The notes under the pieces: generated by a model
Seen by the model: the letters and a program-made list of their open reading frames with translations, nothing else
The model's database searches: none
What the model was told of the DNA's origin: nothing
Position numbers and translations under genes: made by a program
Source: Gemmatimonadota bacterium
Lineage (GTDB): Bacteria > Gemmatimonadota > Gemmatimonadetes > Longimicrobiales > RSA9
NCBI GenBank assembly: GCA_016207445.1
Contig: JACQPS010000024.1
Span: 1 to 5,201 of the forward strand
DNA: 5,201 bases
Direction of reading: 5' to 3'
In this document: in pieces, positions 1 to 5,001 of the stretch
How the letters are laid out: every line of letters begins with the position of its first letter
Position numbering within the stretch: position 1 is the stretch's first letter

Positions 1-690
1 CTCCGGGTCGCGATTCCGGAGGATGTCTGGGTTCCGGGCGAGCCGCTCGTCTTCATCGAGTCCTTCGATCGGCCGAAGACCCGGCGCGTCGGCACCCGCA
101 CCGTCTTCACGCTTACGAACGGGCAGCTCGAGCGGACGTCCGATCCCGTGGTGACATACAGCGCCGTCTATCTCGGCTGCACGTCGCCGCGCGGGGATCC
201 TGACCGCACCTGCAATCCGGTGCGAGGGGATGCCGCGACCGGGTATGTCCGCGTCTTTCCTGGACAGACGCAGGTCGTCAGTTATCACGCCCCGTTCAAT
301 TCGGACGTGCGGTTCGTGGTCGATGTCGAGCCCGATATCGTGGGCTCGCGCGTGCCCAAGGTGACGGCCGCGGACCTCAAGCGGGTCCGGGCCGTACCGA
401 ACCCGTATGTCACGATGTCCAGCTACGAGCAGGCCCCGGACACGCGCCGCCTCCTGTTCACCCACCTGCCGCCGGAGGGCCGCCTTCGCATCTTCACGGC
501 CACCGGTCAGTTCGTGCAGGAGCTGAGCTGGACTCCGGAGCAGCTCGGTCCGAATGGCGACCTCTACTGGAACCTCCGCACCCGGGAGGATACCGAGGTC
601 ACGAGCGGCCTCTACGTGTTCGTAGTGACCGCGACTCGAGCGGAGGACGGGAACAGTAAAGCGATCGGCAAGTTCGTGATCATCCGCTAA
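1..690 (+). CDS. C-terminal part of a large secreted protein with T9SS/FlgD-like C-terminal domain (5' truncated)
   Basis: The reading frame is open from the first base to TAA at 688-690, giving 229 visible residues with no convincing start, so the gene begins outside the window. The last ~100 residues form a small beta-sandwich typical of T9SS type A sorting or FlgD-Ig-like C-terminal domains. It opens with VPNPYV (visible residues 132-137), then RRLLFTHLPPEGRLRIFTATG, a WNL strand (190-192), SGLYVF (202-207) and the final strand GKFVII (223-228). In Bacteroidota such domains carry secreted proteins through the outer membrane by T9SS and are removed or used as an anchor. The preceding ~130 residues are beta-rich with no recognised catalytic motif; they contain a cysteine pair (C60, C71) that could form a disulfide loop outside the cytoplasm. 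The next gene is a PorV/PorQ homologue, the known receptor for this type of signal. The family assignment is from pattern recognition; the main function of the protein lies upstream and is unknown. Confidence 0.8.
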   Translation, partial: LRVAIPEDVWVPGEPLVFIESFDRPKTRRVGTRTVFTLTNGQLERTSDPVVTYSAVYLGCTSPRGDPDRTCNPVRGDAATGYVRVFPGQTQVVSYHAPFNSDVRFVVDVEPDIVGSRVPKVTAADLKRVRAVPNPYVTMSSYEQAPDTRRLLFTHLPPEGRLRIFTATGQFVQELSWTPEQLGPNGDLYWNLRTREDTEVTSGLYVFVVTATRAEDGNSKAIGKFVIIR

Positions 691-694
691 TGGC

Positions 695-699
695 GAGGA
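695..699 (+). promoter_or_regulatory. Ribosome binding site deciding the start of the PorV-like gene
   Basis: GAGGA lies 5 bases before the ATG at 705. The ATG at 690, which overlaps the previous stop as TAATG, has no purine-rich site before it. The site therefore favours 705, although translational coupling from the preceding gene could make 690 usable as well. Confidence 0.5.
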
Positions 700-704
700 C
701 GACC

Positions 705-1814
705 ATGGCGCAGAGACATCTCGCGGCCGCACTGGGCCTGCTGCTCGCGGGCTCTGCCCCGGCGGCCGCACAGAACCTGGGGCAGATGTTGCGGCCCGAT
801 CCGCAGACGGCGACCACGAAGGTCGGCACGCGTGGTGCGAACTTCCTGGAGTTCGGTGTGGGCGCCCGCGCCCAGGCCCTCGCCGGCGCGGTCACCGCGC
901 TGGCCGAAGGCGCCACTGCGCTCTACTGGAACACAGCCGGCTCGGCGGGCATGGAGGGGATTCAGGCCGCGTTCTCGTACTCCGAGCTGTTCGACGCCGG
1001 CATCACCCATAATTACGCCGCGGTGGTCATGCCCGTTGGCCAGGGGGCCGTGGGTGCCTCGTTCATTAACTTTTCGTCGGGGGATATCCCCCGTACGACC
1101 GAGGAATGGCCCGATGGCGGCGATCCAGTTGCAGGCAGCACCTTCGAGTGGACTGCCGTGGCCTTCGGGCTTCACTACGCCCGCACGATCACCGACCGGC
1201 TGGCCGTGGGCGCCGCGGCCAAGTACGCGCAGGAGGGGATCGAGCAGGGCACTGCCTCGTATCTCGGGTTGGACCTGTCCACGCGTTTCCGCACGGGACT
1301 CTATGGCGTGACGATCGGCGCTGCGCTGAACAACATCGGCAGCTCCGGCCGGATCGAGGGGCACGCGGTTCAGCGGCGGCTGGCCAGCTCCCAGGCGCAG
1401 GATCAGTTCATCGTGAGTCATCCGATCGACATCACCTTCCGCACGCGCAAGGCGCCCCTGCCGACCGTGTTCCGCTTCGGCGTCCAGACCGATCTGGTCG
1501 GGGCTCCAGACGCGCTGCTCGCCCCGAACCCGCAGCACCGACTGGTGTTCGCGGGGGAAGTGACGGACGCCATTGATACCGACATGCAGCCGGCCGTCGG
1601 GCTCGAGTACAGCTGGAAGGAGCTGTTCTTCCTGCGGGGTGGCAAGCGTTGGTTCAACGAAGATCGCAGCCCCTGGGAGTTCTCGGACGGGATGGCCGGC
1701 GGCTTCGGCTTGCGCGTTCCGGTCTTCGGCCGCAAGCTCGCCTTCGACTACTCCTACACCTCGATGGGTGAGCTGAACAACGTGCAGGTCTTCTCTCTCG
1801 AGTTCGGCTTCTAG
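705..1814 (+). CDS. PorV/PorQ-family outer-membrane protein
   Basis: The product of 369 residues starts with a clear signal peptide (MAQRHLAAALGLLLAGSAPA, cleavage probably near AAAQ|N, residue ~23). The family hallmark follows at about residues 46-82: FLEFGVGARAQALAGA then TALAEGATALYWNTAG, matching the conserved PorV/PorQ/UPF0164 pattern (usually ...YWNPAG; here Thr replaces Pro). The rest alternates short hydrophobic beta strands and ends in VFSLEFGF; a terminal Phe is typical of outer-membrane barrels recognised by the BAM machinery. In Bacteroidota, PorV is a FadL-like 14-stranded barrel that collects T9SS cargo by its C-terminal signal. The gene immediately upstream ends in just such a domain, supporting that role here. 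ATG 705 is chosen over ATG 690 because of the ribosome binding site; from 690 the protein would be 374 residues with MARTT added. The family is secure; whether it is a true T9SS shuttle in this organism is inferred. Confidence 0.9.
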   Translation: MAQRHLAAALGLLLAGSAPAAAQNLGQMLRPDPQTATTKVGTRGANFLEFGVGARAQALAGAVTALAEGATALYWNTAGSAGMEGIQAAFSYSELFDAGITHNYAAVVMPVGQGAVGASFINFSSGDIPRTTEEWPDGGDPVAGSTFEWTAVAFGLHYARTITDRLAVGAAAKYAQEGIEQGTASYLGLDLSTRFRTGLYGVTIGAALNNIGSSGRIEGHAVQRRLASSQAQDQFIVSHPIDITFRTRKAPLPTVFRFGVQTDLVGAPDALLAPNPQHRLVFAGEVTDAIDTDMQPAVGLEYSWKELFFLRGGKRWFNEDRSPWEFSDGMAGGFGLRVPVFGRKLAFDYSYTSMGELNNVQVFSLEFGF

Positions 1815-1825
1815 GCGACGCGGGC

Positions 1826-1830
1826 AAGGA
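1826..1830 (+). promoter_or_regulatory. Ribosome binding site deciding the start of the small barrel gene
   Basis: AAGGA sits 8 bases before ATG 1839 and 11 before ATG 1842. It abuts and overlaps ATG 1830, which therefore has no usable upstream site. This supports 1839 as the start. Confidence 0.5.
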
Positions 1831-1838
1831 TGGCGATC

Positions 1839-2522
1839 ATGATGGGCAAGCTTGTCGTCCCGGGCCTCGTGGCGATCGCGCTGGCAGCGGTAGCGCAACC
1901 CGCGGCCGGTCAGGTGGCGGGGAAGTTTCAGATCGTTCCCAGCGCCGGTGCCATCGAGTTCGATGATGCGAGCGCTCTGAAACGCGCGGCATTCCTCGGT
2001 CTCGATGCTTCGTACTTCGCGACGCGCAATCTGGCGATCGGGCTGCAGCTCTACACTTCCCGGCCGGTGACGGACGGCACCTTCTTCCCGCTCACCACGC
2101 TGGATTTCGGCGATACTACCTACGTCTATGCAGTCGCGCAGCAGGTGACCCTCGTGGGAGTGGGCGCGCAGGTGCAAGTCCAGTTCCCGCTGGGGCGCTT
2201 GAATCTTTTCGTCACGGGCGGCGGCGGCGCCTACCGGTTCTATCTGGATCCGCGCCGCACACAAACGGTCGAGCGGTTTTCCGGCTCGAGCGCGACCGTG
2301 GGCGGCGGCGTCGATGTCGCCATCTCCGAGTATGTTGGGGTCCGGCTGGAGGCGCGGGACCTGATCCTGATGGATTACGATCGCGACGTCTTCGATGGTA
2401 CGCTTCCCTACGAACGCAATACGCGCATCCCCGACCTGATTCCAGCGCCTGCGGCCGGGAAGGACGTCATTCACAACATCCGACTGGCGCTCGGCTTCTC
2501 GTTCGTTCCGGGCGGCCGTTGA
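1839..2522 (+). CDS. Small outer-membrane beta-barrel protein
   Basis: The product has 227 residues. An N-terminal signal peptide (MMGKLVVPGLVAIALAAVAQ, then PAAGQ) probably cleaves near residue 24. The mature part looks like the OmpA-like/OMP_b-brl barrel class: alternating amphipathic strands separated by turns, for example AAFLGLDASYFATRNLAIGL, then VTLVGVGAQVQVQFPLGRLN, LFVTGGGGAYRFYLDP, ATVGGGVDVAISEYVGVRLE and a final strand NIRLALGFSF. About eight strands would fit the length. After the last strand there is a short VPGGR tail instead of a terminal aromatic residue. No enzymatic or OmpA peptidoglycan-binding domain is visible. It starts 24 bases after the PorV-like gene and ends 10 bases before the lipoprotein gene, so it is in the same transcript. 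The specific role is unknown; ligand-free structural barrel or partner of its neighbours are both possible. An upstream ATG at 1830 would add three residues (MAI). Confidence 0.75.
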   Translation: MMGKLVVPGLVAIALAAVAQPAAGQVAGKFQIVPSAGAIEFDDASALKRAAFLGLDASYFATRNLAIGLQLYTSRPVTDGTFFPLTTLDFGDTTYVYAVAQQVTLVGVGAQVQVQFPLGRLNLFVTGGGGAYRFYLDPRRTQTVERFSGSSATVGGGVDVAISEYVGVRLEARDLILMDYDRDVFDGTLPYERNTRIPDLIPAPAAGKDVIHNIRLALGFSFVPGGR

Positions 2523-2527
2523 GGAGG
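2522..2527 (+). promoter_or_regulatory. Strong ribosome binding site of the lipoprotein gene
   Basis: AGGAGG lies 5 bases before ATG 2533 and begins on the last base of the preceding stop codon TGA, which implies tight translational linkage with the barrel gene. Confidence 0.7.
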
Positions 2528-2532
2528 GCGAA

Positions 2533-3654
2533 ATGACGCACAAGCTGCGCGTGCTGACGGTGGTCGTGCTCGCCCTCGGCTGGACGCAGGTCGGGTGTGA
2601 GACGGAAAAGGACCCGACCGAGCTGCTCGGGCCCATCCTGGATATGACGGTCGATGCGAAAGTCGCGGCAGGGCTGCCGACGATCAGCGTGGACACGGTG
2701 ACGCTGGTCAGCAACAGTCCCAGCCGGCTCGTGCTGACCGCGCGGTATCTGGACCCGGTCACCGGCGGCAACCAGTACAATCTTTACCTGGTGAGTCTCG
2801 ACAAGAAGACGACCGTGCGCGCGGTGCCCGCACTGGCCGATTACACGACCATCCGCTCCGACTCCACGCGGGTGAATCGCGACTCCGTGGCGGTTACGCG
2901 CACGACGGAAGCCAAGGGCAAAGTAACTGGCACCGTCGGCGGCGCGCTGAACATCACGCACCGCTTCGTCATTAACGAGGCGGACATCCTGCCAGACTCA
3001 CTGGACCATTTCGGCTACGTGGTCATCACCGTCCAGGCGCCCGGGAGCGCATTCGACGAGAACGCGCCCGCCCCACTCTGGTTCAAGTACCGGAATCCGG
3101 CCAGAACTCTTCCGAGTGCACTGGCCTGGCTCAAGGGAGCAGGACAGTTCGGCCGCTTCGCCCTCGAGAAGACGGGAACGGACACCCTGTTCGCGGATTC
3201 CTCCTACACGTTCACGCCCGGCGGCGTCGGCCTGGGCGCGTTCTTCGGCGATCCAGGCCAAACGCGGCTCCAGGTCAACTTCGAGCACCTGGCGCGCCCG
3301 CCCCTGGGATACGCCTATCACGCCTGGTTCGCCGACAAGCAGTCGAGCGCCGTCGGGCCGTTCACGACGCCCGAGATCAAGGAAGTCGGCTCGCTGCTCA
3401 CGCCCTACCCGGAGCTGGCACCGCTCACCGAAGCAGATGTGGCGACGTCCGGCGCCGGCGGCGTCGTGCAGCGGCGTGAGATCGCCTTCTCTACCGTGCG
3501 GGCGGACGAGGGCGGATTCGGCGCGATGTTCCACGATTACGACTTCTTCTACCTGACGCTGGAGCTCAAGAGCGGCGACGCCGGGCCGAGCTGGGCTCCG
3601 GTGGTCGGTGCTGAGATTCCTGGATCTCTGGCCGAGCGCCGGGCATCAGAGTAA
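2533..3654 (+). CDS. Probable lipoprotein with duplicated RskA-like beta domains
   Basis: The 373-residue product starts with a basic n-region and hydrophobic core (MTHKLRVLTVVVLALGW) leading to Cys22 in the context TQVGC. This is an imperfect lipobox, since -3 is Gln rather than Leu or Val, so lipidation is likely but not certain. The rest is soluble and beta-rich. Two segments look like copies of one domain. Copy 1 (~65-187) has RYLDPVTGGNQYNLYLVSLD and later GYVVITVQAP...APLWF. Copy 2 (~245-365) has HLARPPLGYAYHAWFAD and later FFYLTLELKSGDAGPSWAP. The Pro-Pro-x-Gly-x-x-Tyr-x-x-Trp strand and the following FxxTLE...GG-like strand with prolines resemble the extracytoplasmic domain of RskA-type anti-sigma factors. 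No sigma-binding zinc-finger domain or central membrane helix is present, so an anti-sigma function is not supported. It is the last gene before a strong terminator. Function unknown; cell-envelope location is inferred. Confidence 0.75.
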   Translation: MTHKLRVLTVVVLALGWTQVGCETEKDPTELLGPILDMTVDAKVAAGLPTISVDTVTLVSNSPSRLVLTARYLDPVTGGNQYNLYLVSLDKKTTVRAVPALADYTTIRSDSTRVNRDSVAVTRTTEAKGKVTGTVGGALNITHRFVINEADILPDSLDHFGYVVITVQAPGSAFDENAPAPLWFKYRNPARTLPSALAWLKGAGQFGRFALEKTGTDTLFADSSYTFTPGGVGLGAFFGDPGQTRLQVNFEHLARPPLGYAYHAWFADKQSSAVGPFTTPEIKEVGSLLTPYPELAPLTEADVATSGAGGVVQRREIAFSTVRADEGGFGAMFHDYDFFYLTLELKSGDAGPSWAPVVGAEIPGSLAERRASE

Positions 3655-3679
3655 CCGGCTTTCGCAGTCGGCCTTCTTG

Positions 3680-3712
3680 GCGCCTCCGGCCCCCGCCGGG
3701 GGCGCTTTTTTT
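3680..3712 (+). terminator. Intrinsic terminator of the envelope operon
   Basis: An 11-bp stem (3680-3690 paired with 3695-3705, one G-T pair at 3685/3700) closes a CCCC loop and is followed directly by seven T residues (3706-3712). It starts 26 bases after the lipoprotein stop codon. On the minus strand there is no T-run, so it acts only on plus-strand transcripts. Confidence 0.92.
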
Positions 3713-3761
3713 CGGTCCATCTGGCAGCGAACGAGGGAATGCATCCTGCGGCGAGGTGATT

Positions 3762-3793
3762 GCGCGCGGCGCTGTCGTCGCGGCGTCGCGCGC
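3762..3793. repeat. GC-rich inverted repeat (13-bp hairpin)
   Basis: Bases 3762-3774 can pair with 3781-3793 (13 pairs, two of them G-T) around the six-base loop TCGTCG. No T-run follows on either strand, so it is not a standard intrinsic terminator. It could be a backup processing or pausing hairpin, a protein-binding palindrome, or a chance product of GC-rich alternating CG sequence. Confidence 0.5.
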
Positions 3794-3855
3794 GTTCCAA
3801 AGGATTTATACAGAAGTGAAGGTGGAGTAGCGGTTACCTGACGCAACGCGGTAAG

Positions 3856-3983
3856 AGGAGCAAGCAACCGCAGAGGCGCGAAGGACGCAAAGAAAGGTCG
3901 CAAAGAACAGATAAGACAACTAAACAAATCCGTTCTCTGCGATTCTTTGCGCTCTTTGCCTCTCTGCGGTTGCTCTTGTTCCT
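3856..3983. repeat. Long imperfect inverted repeat of CGCARAG/CTYTGCG motifs
   Basis: The left arm (~3856-3908) and right arm (~3932-3983) are imperfect reverse complements around a 23-base AT-rich spacer (3909-3931). The longest exact match is GCAACCGCAGAG (3864-3875) against CTCTGCGGTTGC (3962-3973). The inner ends TCGCAAAGAAC (3898-3908) and GTTCTCTGCGA (3932-3942) match with one mismatch. Inside the arms a CGCARAG-type hexamer core recurs: GCAGAG 3870, GCAAAG 3887, GCAAAG 3900 on the left; CTCTGC 3935, CTTTGC 3945, CTTTGC 3954, CTCTGC 3962 on the right, spaced 8-10 bases. Sequences of the CTCTGCGTCTCTGCGGTT type are, from memory, a dispersed intergenic repeat in many environmental bacterial genomes. 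Its mechanism of spread is not something I can assign; no transposase is nearby. Confidence 0.8.
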
Positions 3984-4023
3984 GTCCGCGCCCGCTAGCT
4001 TTTGTTCCTGTCCGCGCCCGCTA
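3972..4023. repeat. 26-base perfect-period tandem duplication at the phosphatase stop codon
   Basis: Copy 1 (3972-3997) and copy 2 (3998-4023) differ at one base (C3975 versus T4001). The unit begins GCTYTTGTTCCTG and ends CGCCCGCTA. The last three bases of copy 2 are the reverse complement of the phosphatase stop codon TAG, so the stop codon is itself duplicated. The first ~12 bases of copy 1 also form the outer end of the right arm of the neighbouring inverted repeat. Confidence 0.9.
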
Positions 4024-4845
4024 CCAGGATCCCGCCAGCAGCTCAGCCAACGCTCCGTAGATCGCCGGATTGCCGCCGAGCACCGCTCCCACCCCCGTCA
4101 CGACGGCGGGATCGCCGTCCGGGCGCGTCACGATCGCACCGGCCTCACGCGCGATGAGCGTGCCGGCCGCCACGTCCCACGGACTCAGCACCAGCTCCCA
4201 GAAGCCGTCGAAGTAGCCCGTCGCGAGGTGGCAGAGATCGAGGGCGGCGGAGCCGGCGCGGCGGATGCCGGCCGTGTGGCGCAGCACGACGTCGAACTGG
4301 CGTAGATACTCGGGCAGCCGCTCCAGCGCCTTGAACGGGAAGCCGGTGCCGATGAGGGCGAGCCGGAGGTGCTCGATGTTCGAGCAGCGGATGCGCTCAC
4401 CGTTCTTGAAGGCGCCTCCGCCGCGAGCCGCTGTCCATTCCTCGCCGGTAGCGGCGGCGACGACGGCGCCGGCCACGAGCTCACCCGTGTGCAGCACCGC
4501 CACGGACGCGGCGTACATCGGGTAGCCGTGCAGGTAGTTGGTGGTGCCGTCCAGCGGATCGACGATCCAGAGCCACTCGGGCGGCGCGGCGCCGGGCGCG
4601 GCCGCAGTCACGGCGGCCGCGGCCGCTTCCTCGGCGAGAAACGCGTGCCCGGGGTAGCGGCGCCGGACGAGCTCGACGATGCGCTCCTCGGCCTCGCGGT
4701 CCACGTGTGTGACGAAGTCGGAGACGCCTTTTTCCGACCAGTCCGCGACCCTGACCTGCCCCAGGTGCCGCCGGTGCACGGCGGCCGCGGCGCGGCCGGC
4801 CTCGACCGCCACGCGCACCAGCTCGGTCGTCTCGTCGGTCGGCAT
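4021..4845 (-). CDS. suhB: Inositol monophosphatase family protein (SuhB-type)
   Basis: The 274-residue product is a full-length member of the Mg2+-dependent, Li+-sensitive inositol monophosphatase family, which hydrolyses myo-inositol-1-phosphate and related sugar phosphates in the cytoplasm. Core motifs are intact and in order: DFVTHVDREAE (43-53), FLAEE (69-73, metal ligand Glu72), WIVDPLDGTTNYLHGYP (93-109, metal ligands Asp96 and Asp99), GGGAFKNGERI (142-152) and the C-terminal signature SPWDVAAGTLIAREAGA (221-237, Asp224). The DGTTNY form points to the SuhB/IMPase branch and not to CysQ or the histidinol phosphatases. Odd point: an alanine-rich stretch (74-89) lengthens the loop between the GEE-like and DPLDGTT motifs. 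ATG 4845 is supported by GAGGAG just upstream. It is transcribed towards the envelope operon and away from the gene at 5002, so it is probably monocistronic. Whether it acts on inositol phosphate or another substrate cannot be told from sequence. Confidence 0.93.
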   Translation of the reverse strand: MPTDETTELVRVAVEAGRAAAAVHRRHLGQVRVADWSEKGVSDFVTHVDREAEERIVELVRRRYPGHAFLAEEAAAAAVTAAAPGAAPPEWLWIVDPLDGTTNYLHGYPMYAASVAVLHTGELVAGAVVAAATGEEWTAARGGGAFKNGERIRCSNIEHLRLALIGTGFPFKALERLPEYLRQFDVVLRHTAGIRRAGSAALDLCHLATGYFDGFWELVLSPWDVAAGTLIAREAGAIVTRPDGDPAVVTGVGAVLGGNPAIYGALAELLAGSW

Positions 4846-4848
4846 CGG

Positions 4849-4854
4849 CTCCTC
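4849..4854 (-). promoter_or_regulatory. Ribosome binding site of the phosphatase gene
   Basis: On the minus strand GAGGAG precedes ATG 4845 by only 3 bases (CCG). The spacing is short but the match is strong, and no better start with a site lies upstream. Confidence 0.55.
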
Positions 4855-4991
4855 GGGAGCGTTGCACCAGCCCGCTGCACGGCCGTAATTTAGACCCGCG
4901 GCCGGGACTCGCCTAGGAATGCGCAGCCGCGGTGCCCGTGCGGCCGCAGCCGGCAGACATCTTGCTTTGTTTCTGGTGCGGACGGTGAGTC

Positions 4992-4997
4992 AGGAGG
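4992..4997 (+). promoter_or_regulatory. Strong ribosome binding site of the gene at 5002
   Basis: AGGAGG (within CAGGAGGAAG) lies 4 bases before ATG 5002 and is the main reason for accepting that start. Confidence 0.65.
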
Positions 4998-5001
4998 AAG
5001 C

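Larger units (their letters stand above)
3713..4020. other. Convergent non-coding region rich in repeats
   Basis: This stretch lies between the operon terminator and the 3' end of the phosphatase gene, which point at each other. I see no credible gene: short frames on both strands lack ribosome binding sites and family resemblance. It holds the GC-rich hairpin at 3762-3793, a short AT-richer patch (3797-3815) with a TATACA but no -35 partner, the long inverted repeat at 3856-3983 and the first copy of a 26-base tandem repeat. Base composition of the inverted repeat, purine-rich on one arm and pyrimidine-rich on the other, differs sharply from the flanking genes. Confidence 0.7.
4846..5001. 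other. Divergent intergenic region, probable promoters for both flanking genes
   Basis: The phosphatase gene and the gene at 5002 are transcribed away from each other, so promoters for both should lie here. The only AT-rich island is GTAATTTAGA (4885-4894). On plus, TTGCAC (4862-4867) and TAATTT (4886-4891) are 18 bases apart, a weak sigma-70-like pair. On minus, TAAATT (4892-4887) matches four of six -10 positions but has no recognisable -35. Both are suggestions only. Confidence 0.3.

Noticed and set aside
687..2780. Very long minus-strand open frame (about 697 codons) opposite the PorV-like, barrel and lipoprotein genes
   Set aside because: It is antisense to three well-supported genes with signal peptides and family motifs; its translation is Arg/Glu/His/Gly-rich without domain resemblance, as expected for the reverse complement of GC-rich coding sequence.
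2533..3654. Calling the last operon gene an anti-sigma factor
   Set aside because: There is no zinc-finger or sigma-binding domain, no central membrane helix and no adjacent ECF sigma gene; only the extracytoplasmic part looks similar.
3805..3812. TTTATACA as a promoter -10 element
   Set aside because: No -35-like sequence lies 16-18 bases upstream (the region is the GC hairpin) and no gene follows on the plus strand.
3608..3841. Plus-strand open frame overlapping the lipoprotein end and terminator
   Set aside because: It starts inside the lipoprotein gene in another frame, crosses the strong terminator and has no ribosome binding site.
3646..3927. Minus-strand open frame through the intergenic repeats
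   Set aside because: It reads through the terminator, the hairpin and an arm of the inverted repeat, with low-complexity FASFAPLRLLAPL-type translation typical of this repeat family and no ribosome binding site.
3856..3983. CRISPR array
   Set aside because: The repeated motifs are short, degenerate, spaced 8-17 bases and arranged as one inverted pair, not as regular direct repeats with unique spacers; no cas gene is present.
3856..4023. Insertion sequence or MITE with target-site duplication
   Set aside because: No transposase is visible and both 26-base copies lie on the same side of the inverted repeat, so they are not a normal flanking target duplication. The mobile-element call was therefore withheld.
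4369..4893. Plus-strand open frame opposite the phosphatase gene
   Set aside because: It mirrors the phosphatase codons and carries no recognisable motif; the minus-strand frame has all inositol monophosphatase signatures.
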